DNA of 64,000 nucleotides from Cardiobacterium sp. Marseille-Q4385 (GTDB taxonomy: Bacteria; Pseudomonadota; Gammaproteobacteria; Cardiobacteriales; Cardiobacteriaceae), in assembly GCF_916618745.1 (NCBI RefSeq), contig NZ_OU745373.1, positions 2,308,501 through 2,372,500 on the forward strand, read 5' to 3'. The notes under the pieces are model-generated. The model ran no database searches. It had not been told where the DNA came from and was given only the letters and a program-made list of their open reading frames with translations. This document shows, piece after piece, positions 45,271 through 53,908 of this stretch. Both the position numbers and the translations under genes were made by a program. Each line of letters starts with the position of its first letter. Positions within the stretch are counted from its first letter, which is position 1.

Positions 45271-46184
45271 CAGACTTTCTCCACTTCGGGTTTGCCGAGG
45301 ATGCCGGACGGACGGATGAGCAGGACGACAATCAGCAGGGAAAAGGCGACCAGGTCTTTGTATTCGCTGGCGAGGTAAGCCGAGGCAAAGCTTTCCGAGA
45401 GGCCGAGGATGAAGCCGCCGAGCATGGCGCCGGGGATTGAGCCGATGCCGCCCAGAACAGCGGCAGTGAAGGCTTTCATGCCGGCGACGAAGCCCATGTA
45501 CGGGGTGATGGTGCCGTAGTAAAGCGCGACCAGGACGCCCGCAATCGCGGCGAGTGCAGCACCGATGACGAAGGTCAGGGCGATGATTTTGTCAGCGTCG
45601 ATACCGAGCAGTTTGGCCATGCCGATGTCGGAGGCGCAGGCGCGGCAGGCTTTGCCCATTTTCGAGCGCTTGATGAAGTAGTTGAGGCCAATCATGGTGG
45701 CGAGCGTGGTCACAAAGATGATGACCTGCAAGGCGGACAGACTGATGCTTTTACCGTCGGCACTGGCGAGCAGCGTCCAGCGCACCGTCAGCACCGGTTG
45801 CAGGGCGATGTCTTTGTTGCTTTGTCCGAGGGCGACAAAATTTTGCAGGAAGATGGACATACCAATGGCGGAGATGAGCGGCACCAGGCGCGGGCTGTTG
45901 CGCAGCGGCTTATAGGCGATTTTTTCCACGGCAAAGCCGTAGCCGCCGGTAAGCACCACCGCAATCAGTAGGGCGAGGATGATGACCAGCGTCAGCGGCA
46001 GGCCGAACGTCGGCAGACCGACCAGGGACACCACGCCGATATAGGCGCCAATCATGTAAATCTCGCCGTGGGCGAAGTTAATCAGGCCGATGATGCCGTA
46101 CACCATGGTGTAGCCGATGGCGATCAGCGCATAAATGCTGCCGAGGGTCAGGCCGTTAATAATCTGTTGCAAAAAATTGTACAT
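45270..46184 (-). CDS. livH: Branched-chain amino acid ABC transporter permease LivH
   Basis: Encodes a 304-residue permease with about eight membrane helices. NGLTLGSIYALIAIGYTMVYGIIGLINFAHGEIYMIGAY is the family hallmark, and GKACRACASDIGMAKLLGID is the ATPase-docking loop. The start at 46184 (MYNFLQQII) is chosen; a longer frame to 46229 runs through the terminator that separates it from livJ. Confidence 0.92.
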   Translation of the reverse strand: MYNFLQQIINGLTLGSIYALIAIGYTMVYGIIGLINFAHGEIYMIGAYIGVVSLVGLPTFGLPLTLVIILALLIAVVLTGGYGFAVEKIAYKPLRNSPRLVPLISAIGMSIFLQNFVALGQSNKDIALQPVLTVRWTLLASADGKSISLSALQVIIFVTTLATMIGLNYFIKRSKMGKACRACASDIGMAKLLGIDADKIIALTFVIGAALAAIAGVLVALYYGTITPYMGFVAGMKAFTAAVLGGIGSIPGAMLGGFILGLSESFASAYLASEYKDLVAFSLLIVVLLIRPSGILGKPEVEKV

Positions 46185-46196
46185 AGTCAACACACG

Positions 46197-46227
46197 AAAA
46201 AGCGGTGCGCCACCATCGGCGCACCGC
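46197..46227 (-). terminator. Terminator/attenuator between livJ and livH
   Basis: On the minus strand GCGGTGCGCC-GATGGT-GGCGCACCGC is a perfect 10-bp stem followed by TTTTTC. It lies between the binding-protein gene and the permease genes and so should lower expression of livHMGF relative to livJ, as is usual for periplasmic binding protein operons. Confidence 0.75.
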
Positions 46228-46241
46228 AAAAGATTAGAGAA

Positions 46242-47345
46242 TTACTGGCTTTTCAGAATCTTGCGCCCGTCGGCGTGCAATTCATAGACGACGGAATGGA
46301 AGTCCTTCAAATCGCCGTTTTCTTCAAAGGCAATCTTGCCGATGGCCGTTTCATATTCACCCTTGCGCAATTCCTTGGCGACCGTGTCGGGGTCGTCGCT
46401 CTTGCTGCGGTTTGCCGCTTCAGCCAGCACCTGCACGGCGGAATAGGCGGGCATGACGAACGGGCCGTTCGGGTCTTGCTTCTTCGCCTTGATGGCTTCA
46501 ACAATCGCGGCGTTTTTCGGATCGGCAGAAAAATCCATCGGCACGGTCGCGAGTACACCTTCTGCGGCATCGCCAGCGATGGCGAACAAATCGGCGTTAT
46601 CAACACCGTCCGCGCCCATGAAGACCGGCTTGAAGCCCTGATCCGCACCCTGACGCAGAATCGCGCCCGCTTCCGGGTGGAAACCGCCCCAATAGACGAA
46701 ATCGACATTGGCATTCTTCAGCTTGGTAATCAGCGCAGAAAAATCACTTTGCCCCTTGTTCACGCCTTCGATGATGACCGGAGTGATGCCGCGTTTTTTC
46801 AGGTCGGCGGCGACCGCATCCACCAGCCCTTGCCCGTAAGCCTGCTTGTCGTGCAAGAGGGCGATAGCCTTCGGCTTGATGACATCGGCGATATAAGCGG
46901 CGCTGACCGGCGCGCTCTGCAAGTCCGTACCAATCGTGCGCAGGATGGTGGTGTAACCCTTCTGCGACATTTCCGGCGAGGTGGACGCCGCGGTAATCAT
47001 CACGATGCCTTCCTCGTTATAAATCTCGGCGGCAGGCATGGTGGAAGCGGAACAGAGGTGGCCGATGACAAATTTCACCCCGTCGGCGACGATTTTGTTG
47101 GCAACCGTGACCGCCTGTTTCGGTTCGCAGGCATCGTCGTAGGATTTGGCGACAATCTTCTTGCCGTTCATGCCGCCGTTGGCGTTGATGAAATCAATCG
47201 CGGCTTCCGCACCGATCTTCTGAATCGTGCCGTATTGCGTGACCGGGCCGGTTTCGGGACCGGCGAGCGCGACGGTGATGGTGTCATCAGCGGCGTGGGC
47301 GGCAGAGGCTGCAGCCAAAGCGAGGACTAACAGGGATTTTTTCAT
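46242..47345 (-). CDS. livJ: Branched-chain amino acid binding protein (LivJ/LivK)
   Basis: Encodes a 367-residue periplasmic binding protein. The start at 47345 (MKKSLLVLALAAASAAHAADD) gives a textbook signal peptide cleaved after residue 18 or 19; the in-frame extension to 47465 is rejected. ITVALAGPETGPVTQYGTIQKIGAEAAIDFINANGG, VVIGHLCSASTMPAAEIYNEEGIVMITAASTSPE and TIGTDLQSAP are typical of LivJ-type proteins. It is the first gene of the operon. The 367-base gap upstream holds no gene; a TTGACA lies near 47405 on the minus strand but has no matching -10. Confidence 0.9.
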   Translation of the reverse strand: MKKSLLVLALAAASAAHAADDTITVALAGPETGPVTQYGTIQKIGAEAAIDFINANGGMNGKKIVAKSYDDACEPKQAVTVANKIVADGVKFVIGHLCSASTMPAAEIYNEEGIVMITAASTSPEMSQKGYTTILRTIGTDLQSAPVSAAYIADVIKPKAIALLHDKQAYGQGLVDAVAADLKKRGITPVIIEGVNKGQSDFSALITKLKNANVDFVYWGGFHPEAGAILRQGADQGFKPVFMGADGVDNADLFAIAGDAAEGVLATVPMDFSADPKNAAIVEAIKAKKQDPNGPFVMPAYSAVQVLAEAANRSKSDDPDTVAKELRKGEYETAIGKIAFEENGDLKDFHSVVYELHADGRKILKSQ

Positions 47346-47712
47346 GACAACTCCGTAGGGTTCAGGGGAAAAGGCGGGCAGTTTCAAGAAAGCCCCGGGG
47401 CTTGTCAAGCTGCCGGATGGGCGAAAAAGCAGGGAAAAACCGGGGGCAGGATGCGCAAGTGGCATTGAAGGCGTAATTCACTAATCGTTACCGCTTAAGG
47501 GTGATGGGAATCGCAGATAAACGATATTTATCGCCAATAACGACCAAAAATAAAAACAGCGTCGCCATAAGTGTAAACAAAGCTCGCTTCACAGCGGAGT
47601 CAATGCTTAGGACTTGTTGACGATGAACCTTATGGTGCTGCTCGGCAGTAGCCGTTTTACCGCAAAAATCGGCTGCGCAAGTCAAACGGCGACAGGCTCA
47701 AACGCCGTGCTT

Positions 47713-48294
47713 TCATTCTTCCGCTTGCACTTGAATCTGGTGCTGCACCAACAGGCTTTGCAGTTGGGTAAAGTGTTCCTGCGCCACGCTTGCCCGCAGC
47801 CGGCACTGCCAGTCCACCTCCTGTTCCAGAATCTGTGCCCCGGCGCGCTGGCAGTAGTTATAGAGGGTGCTCATCTGAGCGTAGTCAGCGGTGGCGCGGA
47901 AGATAATCTGGGGAATCAGTGCTTCCAGTTCGGCCGTCTGCAAGGCGGCGCGGGTGCTTTCTTTATAGGCTTTGATGAGACCGCCGGTGCCAAGCAGAAT
48001 CCCGCCGAAGTAGCGCACCACAACCGCCAGGGAATTGCTCACGTCAAAGGAGAGTAATTGTTGGTAAATGGGCAGCCCGGCGGTGCCTGAGGGTTCGCCG
48101 TCGTCATTGCAGCGGTATTCTTCTGCGCCGAGACGGTAGGCGTAGCACCAATGGCGCGCTTTGGGATGTTCGCGTTTGACTTGAGCCAGCAGGATTTCTG
48201 CTTCGGTAACGTCCGCAATAGGGAAGAGGTAGGCGATGAATTTGCTGTTTTTTATGCTGATTTCTGCGGAATGGGGCGCTTTGATACGGTTCAT
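47713..48294 (-). CDS. IMPACT/YigZ-family protein (UPF0029)
   Basis: Encodes a 193-residue protein of the YigZ type. The N-terminal domain has HWCYAYRLG, NDDGEPSGTAGLPIYQQL and VVRYFGGILLGTGGLIKAYKEST, all diagnostic. A short C-terminal DUF1949-like domain follows. The family is related to eukaryotic IMPACT; its bacterial biochemical role is unsettled. It stands alone, with nothing resembling an operon partner. Confidence 0.88.
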   Translation of the reverse strand: MNRIKAPHSAEISIKNSKFIAYLFPIADVTEAEILLAQVKREHPKARHWCYAYRLGAEEYRCNDDGEPSGTAGLPIYQQLLSFDVSNSLAVVVRYFGGILLGTGGLIKAYKESTRAALQTAELEALIPQIIFRATADYAQMSTLYNYCQRAGAQILEQEVDWQCRLRASVAQEHFTQLQSLLVQHQIQVQAEE

Positions 48295-48549
48295 GGGCGA
48301 TGTCTGGTTGGACGCGGTGGTTTAGGGTGATGAACGCTACTACGGTTTTGGCGTGATGCGAAGGGTAATCCAAAGCTTGTCTCGTTTGACGATGATTCAA
48401 GCATCCAGGTTTTATCCCGCTTGATGTTTATCCCTCCTTCCGGTCTGCGGCCAGCTTCCCCCGCAAGCGGGGGAAGGGGTTTCTCCCTCGCTTCGCAACC
48501 GCCTGAGAATTTGATGTTTATCCCGCTTGGCGGCGCTTTATTCCTGCCG
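48295..48549. repeat. Gap with two short CCCGCTTG repeats
   Basis: Two copies of the TTTATCCCGCTTGNNG repeat lie near 48412 and 48513, separated by a CCCCCGCAAGCGGGGGA-like palindrome near 48459. No gene is seen. Confidence 0.55.
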
Positions 48550-49065
48550 TTATCCGCTGATTTCCGCCCACCACAGGCGCAGTTTCAGGCCGGTCGCGCT
48601 CGTCCAGCCGCTGGTTGAGAGGCGCAGGCGGCCATTTTTGATGATGGCGATGGTCGGCGTGGCGCGGACGTGCAGGGCGGCGCTGATGTGGCCGTCGGCG
48701 TCGTTGACCACCGAGAATTGCCAGCCGTGTTCGCGCAGGTAGGCGGCGATGTGGGCATCGTCACCGGATTTGAGGGCGATGCTGACAACGCGGTAGCCGT
48801 CGCGGGCGAGGCGGTCGATGGCAGGCGAGGTGTGGCGGCAGTAGATGCACCAGTCGCCCCAGATGTAGAGCAGGGTAGGGCGGTTGTCGTCGAGGTGGAA
48901 GGTTTTGCCGTCACTGCTGGTGAGTGCGGGCAGGTTGGCGATGGCGATGCTGTCCGGTGCGCGGTACCAATCAAGCGCCAGGATGGCAGCGAGGATGATG
49001 AGCAGATTCAGCAGGATGCTGCGCAGGGTGCGCCACAGGCGGCGCGGGGGGGTGTTCTCGGTCAT
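48550..49065 (-). CDS. Membrane-anchored thioredoxin-like protein (TlpA/ScsD type)
   Basis: Encodes 171 residues from ATG 49065 (MTENTPPRRLWRTL). One membrane helix (about residues 16-36) anchors a periplasmic thioredoxin fold with the active site WCIYC in LYIWGDWCIYCRHTSP and the cis-Pro in VRATPTIAI. Proteins of this kind reduce or oxidise disulfides of periplasmic partners, for example in copper tolerance or cytochrome maturation. It overlaps the cytochrome b561 stop... its ATG lies within the last four bases of that gene, so the two are coupled and may share an electron path. Confidence 0.8.
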   Translation of the reverse strand: MTENTPPRRLWRTLRSILLNLLIILAAILALDWYRAPDSIAIANLPALTSSDGKTFHLDDNRPTLLYIWGDWCIYCRHTSPAIDRLARDGYRVVSIALKSGDDAHIAAYLREHGWQFSVVNDADGHISAALHVRATPTIAIIKNGRLRLSTSGWTSATGLKLRLWWAEISG

Positions 49066-49559
49066 GGTGTGTTTTCGGGGTGGGCGCGGCGGCCTGCCAT
49101 ACGTTGCAGGATTTTTTCGCCACGATACTGGTGGATGGCGGTCATCAGGATGTGTCCGGCGATGAGCAGGAGCAGCAGCCAGGCGGCGCGGCTGTGCCAA
49201 AGATCGCCGAAGCGGGTCGCCACGTTTTCGGCGCTGCCGTCACGACCAGCGGCGGCATCGCGGATGAGGGCGATGGTCGGCACGGTGAGCATGAGGAGGT
49301 AAAGCGCAAGATGCCCCAGGCGGGCGGCAAGGCTGGTGGCGCGCGGGCGCTGCTCGGCGGCGACTGCCCATAAGATGCGGGCGAAGACGAGTATGAGGAG
49401 CAGGGTGCCGAGGGCTTTGTGCACGGGAATGAGGGTTTCTGTGTGGCCGAAGAGGCGCCAGGCAAGTGCGAGGAGGTACATGCAGGCGATGGCAATGGCC
49501 ATGCTCCAGTGCAGAGCGCGGCTGATAGTGCCGTAGTGGCTGGGGGTGTCGGGGGTCAT
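49062..49559 (-). CDS. Cytochrome b561-family protein
   Basis: Encodes a 165-residue four-helix membrane protein. HYGTISRALHWSMAIAIACMYLLALAWRLFGHTE supplies the first heme-ligand histidines, and RAAWLLLLLIAGHILMTAIHQYRGEKILQRM the later ones. Cytochrome b561 proteins oxidise ubiquinol and pass electrons, for example to superoxide. The start overlaps the FRG-gene stop by 4 bases and the stop overlaps the thioredoxin-like gene by 4 bases. Confidence 0.85.
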   Translation of the reverse strand: MTPDTPSHYGTISRALHWSMAIAIACMYLLALAWRLFGHTETLIPVHKALGTLLLILVFARILWAVAAEQRPRATSLAARLGHLALYLLMLTVPTIALIRDAAAGRDGSAENVATRFGDLWHSRAAWLLLLLIAGHILMTAIHQYRGEKILQRMAGRRAHPENTP

Positions 49560-50617
49560 TTTTGTCCTTTGTAGTAGTCCATAATTTCTTTCGCTTGTGC
49601 TTCCAGTTCGGGGAAGAGGGTGCGTTTGCTGATGCCGAAGGATTCGAGTTCTTGCTTGATGTCGGCTTTGCTTTCCGCTTTGACGAGGATTTTTTGGTTA
49701 TTTGAGGCGAGGCGTTGCCATTCATCAGGGATGACAGCGGCTTCTGTTTTATTGTCTTTGATGCCGAATATTAGAAAGCAACCTTGTTGCCGTGAAATAC
49801 GGGCGTTATTGAGTTTGGCACGGACGCAGAGGACGCGATTAAAGTCACTAGGGTTGATAACTGGGCGGAAATGTGGCTTATCTGTACGAATAGTGTGAAG
49901 CAACGAAATTATTTCTTTTTCTGCATTAAAAATCGATATGAATTCATCTTCATAATGTACCTCCATACCGTTCATGTAGTGACTAAGTAAGGTGCCTACT
50001 TCAGGTTTATTTTCTAGTAACGCCTTATGTAAATCTCCTAGATTTGATAATTCCTTTATAGAGAGAAGAATCTTTCTATCCACACTGCCTTTTGCATTTT
50101 TTTCAGATTTTTCTTGTAGTTGAGAGTAATTGAATAAATAAGATTGAAGAGAAATTGCGGATAAGATAGAAATTGTATCGCTATCCCCATATTTAATCTG
50201 TTCATCCGGTATATCCAAAATTATCAGCTCGCCATCTTTATCATAGTGTTGTTCATTCCAGGCAGAAAAATACAAAGCGACCAATGCATTTGTCGTTAAA
50301 TCGAGCAAGCGGGTGCTGTATCCGTAATGCTGCAATTTCACCAGTTTTTCAAAGAGGGTATCGCTGGGTAAAAAATCATCGGGGCAGTAGGTCAAGGCAT
50401 CTTTGATGATTTTGTCTTCGTTTTCTATCAGATAGGTCTCCCGATAGATACTGGGCAGTAATTTCCAGCTTTCATCGCCATGACCGCGAAAGAAGCGGGT
50501 ATGTCCTTTTTCAGGTTCGCCAAGTGTTTGCAGGATTTGGGACAGGTCGCTGATGCTGTTGATTTCGTGCGGGATTTCCTTGCTCTCAGATACTTCATTT
50601 TGTTTTTTATCCGTCAT
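49556..50617 (-). CDS. FRG-domain protein
   Basis: Encodes 353 residues with an N-terminal FRG domain: TRFFRGHGDESWKLLPSIYR (about 40-59), LFEKLVKLQHYGYSTRLLDLTTNALVALYFSAW (about 88-120) and GELIILDIP. FRG domains occur in many phage-defence and toxin-like proteins of unknown chemistry. The C-terminal half is AT-rich in DNA and shows no domain I can name. It is wedged between rarA and cytochrome b561 with 4-base overlaps on both sides, an unusually tight placement for an accessory gene. Its ribosome site is GGAG 8 or so bases upstream. Confidence 0.75.
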   Translation of the reverse strand: MTDKKQNEVSESKEIPHEINSISDLSQILQTLGEPEKGHTRFFRGHGDESWKLLPSIYRETYLIENEDKIIKDALTYCPDDFLPSDTLFEKLVKLQHYGYSTRLLDLTTNALVALYFSAWNEQHYDKDGELIILDIPDEQIKYGDSDTISILSAISLQSYLFNYSQLQEKSEKNAKGSVDRKILLSIKELSNLGDLHKALLENKPEVGTLLSHYMNGMEVHYEDEFISIFNAEKEIISLLHTIRTDKPHFRPVINPSDFNRVLCVRAKLNNARISRQQGCFLIFGIKDNKTEAAVIPDEWQRLASNNQKILVKAESKADIKQELESFGISKRTLFPELEAQAKEIMDYYKGQK

Positions 50618-51939
50618 GGTTTTTCTCCAGTTTTATTTATGGTTGCCGCCACGTCCAGCGCGCGCAGTTGTTCGAGTTTGTCGGCAAGTTTGATTTCAAA
50701 GCCGCGCCGGTTTGGCTGATAGAAGCGAATGCCCGCTTGCAGCATGGCGTCCGGCAGGTAGGTTTGGCCGGCGGCGTAGGCTTGCGGTTCGTCGTGGGCG
50801 TAGCGGTAGTGTGTGCCGTAGCCTTCGTTTTTGTGCACAGCGGTCGGGGCGTTGCGCAGGTGCAGCGGCACGGGGTGGGCGGGGTTCGCGCGGACGTAGG
50901 CGAAGGCGGCTTTCATCGCTTTGTAGCTGGCGTTGCTTTTCGGCGCGAGGGCGAGGTAGGTGATGGTCTGGGCGAGGGCGAGATAGCCTTCAGGGGCGCC
51001 GAGGCGTTCGTAGGTCTGGTAGGCGTTCAGGGCGAGGTTAAGCGCGTTCGGATCGGCATTGCCGATGTCTTCGCTGGCGACGCACAGCATCCGCCGCGCG
51101 ATAATCAGCGGGTCGGCGCCGCCGTCCACCATGCGCGCGAACCAGTACATGGCGCCGTCCGGATTCGAGCCGCGCAGGGATTTGTGGAAGGCGGAAAGGA
51201 GTTCGTAGAACCAGTCACCCTGTTTGTCCAGCGCTTTCGGCTGGTCGGCGAGTGCTTGCGCGAGGGCGTCTTCGTCGCTTGCGCCCTGGCTGCGCAGCAG
51301 TGCCCATTCTTCGAGCCAGCCGATGGCTTTTCGCGCGTCGCCGCCGGACTGGTAGGCGATGGTGGCGAGGACGCTGTCGGCTGTGTCGTTGAGGTTGAGC
51401 GCGGCCACGCCCCGGCGCAGTTTTTCGATGAGTTCGTCTTCGCTGAGCGGTTGCAGGTGGAAGACGCGCAGGCGGGAGAGCAGGGCGTTGTTGAGATGGA
51501 AGGCGGGGTTTTCGGTGGTGGCGCCGATGAGGATGAGGGTGCCGTCTTCGACGTAGGGCAGGAAGGCGTCTTGCTGGGCTTTGTTAAAGCGGTGGATTTC
51601 GTCGATAAAGAGGATGGTTTTGCGGCCCAGGCGGCGTTCTTGCTGGGCCTCAAGGACGGCTTCGCGCACTTCTTTGACGCCGGAGAAGACGGCGGAGAGG
51701 CGGATGAAGCGCGCGGCGAAGCGGTCGGCAAGCAGCAGGGCAAGGGTGGTTTTGCCGCAGCCGGGCGCGCCCCAGAGCAGCATGGAGAAGGGTTTTTGCT
51801 GGGCGATGGCGACGGTGAGCGGCATGCCGGAGCCGAGGATGTGTTTTTGCCCGATGTAGTTGGCAAGGGTTTTGGGGCGCAGGCGTTCGGCAAGGGGAAC
51901 GTCGCCGCTGCGGCTGAAGAGGGAGGGTTGGCCGGTCAT
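50614..51939 (-). CDS. rarA: Replication-associated recombination protein A (AAA ATPase)
   Basis: Encodes a 441-residue AAA+ ATPase (RarA/MgsA) acting at stalled replication forks. [21 protein letters not shown], Walker [10 protein letters not shown], Walker [17 protein letters not shown], sensor 1 GATTENPAF and the C-terminal [37 protein letters not shown] are all present. In gammaproteobacteria the order ftsK-lolA-rarA is common; here an IS630-type element separates lolA and rarA. The stop overlaps the FRG gene by 4 bases. Confidence 0.93.
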   Translation of the reverse strand: MTGQPSLFSRSGDVPLAERLRPKTLANYIGQKHILGSGMPLTVAIAQQKPFSMLLWGAPGCGKTTLALLLADRFAARFIRLSAVFSGVKEVREAVLEAQQERRLGRKTILFIDEIHRFNKAQQDAFLPYVEDGTLILIGATTENPAFHLNNALLSRLRVFHLQPLSEDELIEKLRRGVAALNLNDTADSVLATIAYQSGGDARKAIGWLEEWALLRSQGASDEDALAQALADQPKALDKQGDWFYELLSAFHKSLRGSNPDGAMYWFARMVDGGADPLIIARRMLCVASEDIGNADPNALNLALNAYQTYERLGAPEGYLALAQTITYLALAPKSNASYKAMKAAFAYVRANPAHPVPLHLRNAPTAVHKNEGYGTHYRYAHDEPQAYAAGQTYLPDAMLQAGIRFYQPNRRGFEIKLADKLEQLRALDVAATINKTGEKP

Positions 51940-52110
51940 GATGGGATGGTGGGTGATAGGATGTCCGCGTGATTGTACGCAAGTTTGCGGGCAGGTTTGG
52001 CAAGAGGGCAGGGCGGTTGTTTGGCGGCATAGGTGCCGGATTCATCAAGCGGGGTTGCCGCGCGCTGTTTTATAGCTAAGATGCTTATTTTTTCATACAG
52101 GAGAATGATT

Positions 52111-52419
52111 ATGGCCTACTCTCCCGACTTTCGTAAAAAAGTCCTGGAAACATTAAGTCGTGGATTATCGGTTCGAACTACTGCTGCACTATTTGGGATC
52201 CATTTCACGACCATTCAAAATTGGAAGAAACATCCTGAAAAAGCCAAAACACCACAAAAACGACCACCGAAAAAGATCCGCACAGAAGAACTCCTGGCTG
52301 ATATTGAGATGTATCCAACAGATTACCTAAGCGAACGTGCCAAACGATTCAAATGCACACCCGCTGCTATCAGAAAGACTATGCTACGCAATAAATTTAG
52401 TAAAAAAAGACGATACTGA
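52111..52419 (+). CDS. IS630-type transposase, upstream frame
   Basis: Encodes 102 residues with an N-terminal helix-turn-helix (MAYSPDFRKKVLETLSRGLSVRTTAALFGIHFTTIQNWKK) and a second one (YLSERAKRFKCTPAAIRKTML). The ATG at 52111 has AGGAG 8 bases upstream. At TAAAAAAAGA (52401-52410) a -1 slip on the run of seven A's would continue into the catalytic frame. Confidence 0.8.
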   Translation: MAYSPDFRKKVLETLSRGLSVRTTAALFGIHFTTIQNWKKHPEKAKTPQKRPPKKIRTEELLADIEMYPTDYLSERAKRFKCTPAAIRKTMLRNKFSKKRRY

Positions 52420-52943
52420 AACACCCCAAGGCTTGTCCGATTAAACGGAATTGGTTCCAACGTTTTCAGACCTGCTTCCGTAAGCGCAAACTACCTTTGG
52501 TATATATTGACGAGAGTGGCTTCCGCAAAGACTGGATCAGGCGATATGGTTATTCACTTAGAGGACAGCGTTGTTACGCTGAGCATGATTGGCATGGTAA
52601 AAATCAAGTTAATGCTATAGGTGCGGTATATGAGAACAAGCTATTTGCTGTTGGCTTGTTCGAGCATAGCATTAATACTGATATTTTTAAGGCGTGGGTG
52701 GAGCAAACCTTGTTACCTGAACTGCCAAAAAACAGTGTAGTTGTGATGGATAATGCAGCTTTTCATAAAAGCAGCGAGATAGCTGATTTATTAAAGAAGA
52801 ATGGGCATAGGATATTATGGCTTCCACCTTATAGCCCTGACTTAAACCCAATCGAGCATAAATGGGCATGGATTAAATCTATTCGCAATAAACTTCGATT
52901 AAATAATATTGACCTATTATTTAATATCTGTATGAATAATTAA
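52404..52943 (+). CDS. IS630-type transposase, catalytic frame
   Basis: The frame is open from 52404, just after the A-run, though a conventional start is seen only at the TTG at 52497. It encodes the DDE catalytic core: VYIDESGF (first Asp and Glu), VVMDNAAFHKS (second Asp) and LPPYSPDLNPIEHKWAWIKS (final Glu). The sequence after the last block is intact to 52943. It is probably expressed as a frameshift fusion with the upstream frame. Confidence 0.8.
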   Translation, partial: KKTILKHPKACPIKRNWFQRFQTCFRKRKLPLVYIDESGFRKDWIRRYGYSLRGQRCYAEHDWHGKNQVNAIGAVYENKLFAVGLFEHSINTDIFKAWVEQTLLPELPKNSVVVMDNAAFHKSSEIADLLKKNGHRILWLPPYSPDLNPIEHKWAWIKSIRNKLRLNNIDLLFNICMNN

Positions 52944-52977
52944 GTACATTAGCCATAGGTCATCGTCGGGATAAAAA

Positions 52978-52998
52978 AAGTGGGCACGATGCCCACTT
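52978..52998 (-). terminator. Terminator downstream of lolA
   Basis: AAGTGGGCA and TGCCCACTT pair around a 3-base loop. On the minus strand the stem is followed by TTTTTTT, 30 bases after the lolA stop. Confidence 0.8.
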
Positions 52999-53027
52999 AT
53001 TTTGTTATCCAGGGTGTCCGCCCATGT

Positions 53028-53828
53028 TCATTTGCCGACGACGTCCACGCCTTTGGGTGGGGTGAACTCAAATTGGCTGGCGGGGATACCGACGTTGCGC
53101 TTCATGTTGGTGAAGTTGAGGATGGTCTGGCTGCTGCCGCCGTCAATCATCACGGCGCTGATGCTGTTGCCGTCAAGGATGACCCAGAGGGCATCGTATT
53201 CTTCCTGGCGGGTTTTCGGTTTCAGGCGGTAGGTGACGCCGTTACCCACCCATTTTTGCAGGCGCGGCGGGGTGAGGTTTTTGACGACGCGGTCGATGTT
53301 GTAATTGCGCGAGATGTTGTCTTCGCCGTTCAGGAGTTCGACAGCGACGTCGCCGACGAGTTCGTCACGACCACGGATGCTGATTTGTTCGAGGTCGATG
53401 TCGTAGTGGTACACCTTTTTGCCGTTACTGATGATTTTTTGCGGGTTCGGGCTTTGGTAGTCCCAGTAGAATTTACCGGGTTTGGCGACCCACATCTGGC
53501 CTTTGCTGGTTTCTTCGCCGCGCTTGTTGTACACGGTTTGGGTGAAGCTCGCTTGCAGGTCTTTGGTGCCTTTCATGAAGGTATCCAGCGCGTTACCGCC
53601 GGCGGCGCCGGCAGCAGCGGGTTTGTCAGCAGGTTTTTCTGCATTTGCCGCCGGTTGTTCTGTGCTTGCTGCTGGTTTTTTGTCGGCAGCGGGGCGACGC
53701 TGGTAGAGGGAATTGGTGGCGGCCTGTTTGGCAGCGGCAGCATTATCAGCGGGTTTTGTCGCCGCTTGCTGGCTGTATGCGGGCAGGGCGAGGGCTATGC
53801 TGAGGCTGATGAGCAGGGTCTTTTTCAT
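53028..53828 (-). CDS. lolA: Outer-membrane lipoprotein carrier protein LolA with long linker
   Basis: Encodes 266 residues, about 60 more than usual LolA. A signal peptide (1-19, ending AYS) is followed by a low-complexity stretch of about 60 residues rich in Ala, Pro, Lys and Asn. The LolA domain starts at ALDTFMKGTKDLQASFTQTVYNKRGE and continues through GQMWVAKPGKFYWDYQSPNPQKIISNGKKVYHYDIDLEQ to QFEFTPPKGVDVV. LolA ferries lipoproteins through the periplasm from LolCDE to LolB. It lies 80 bases after ftsK and may be cotranscribed with it. Confidence 0.9.
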   Translation of the reverse strand: MKKTLLISLSIALALPAYSQQAATKPADNAAAAKQAATNSLYQRRPAADKKPAASTEQPAANAEKPADKPAAAGAAGGNALDTFMKGTKDLQASFTQTVYNKRGEETSKGQMWVAKPGKFYWDYQSPNPQKIISNGKKVYHYDIDLEQISIRGRDELVGDVAVELLNGEDNISRNYNIDRVVKNLTPPRLQKWVGNGVTYRLKPKTRQEEYDALWVILDGNSISAVMIDGGSSQTILNFTNMKRNVGIPASQFEFTPPKGVDVVGK

Positions 53829-53908
53829 GTGGGTTCCTTGTGGTTTGGCGGAGGCGGGATTATGCGGGGCTATGGCTTGCCGCCGCTTTGGCGGCAGGTG
53901 ACGGGCTT

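Larger units (their letters stand above)
52073..52955 (+). mobile_element. IS630-type insertion sequence
   Basis: Terminal repeats TAGCTAAGATGCTTA on the left and, on the other strand, TGGCTAATGTACTTA on the right, with further matching TTATTCATACAG-like sequence inside, define an element of about 883 bp. It is flanked by TA on each side, the target duplicated by this family. It lies between rarA and lolA, both transcribed leftward, and carries a two-frame transposase on the plus strand. Confidence 0.8.
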
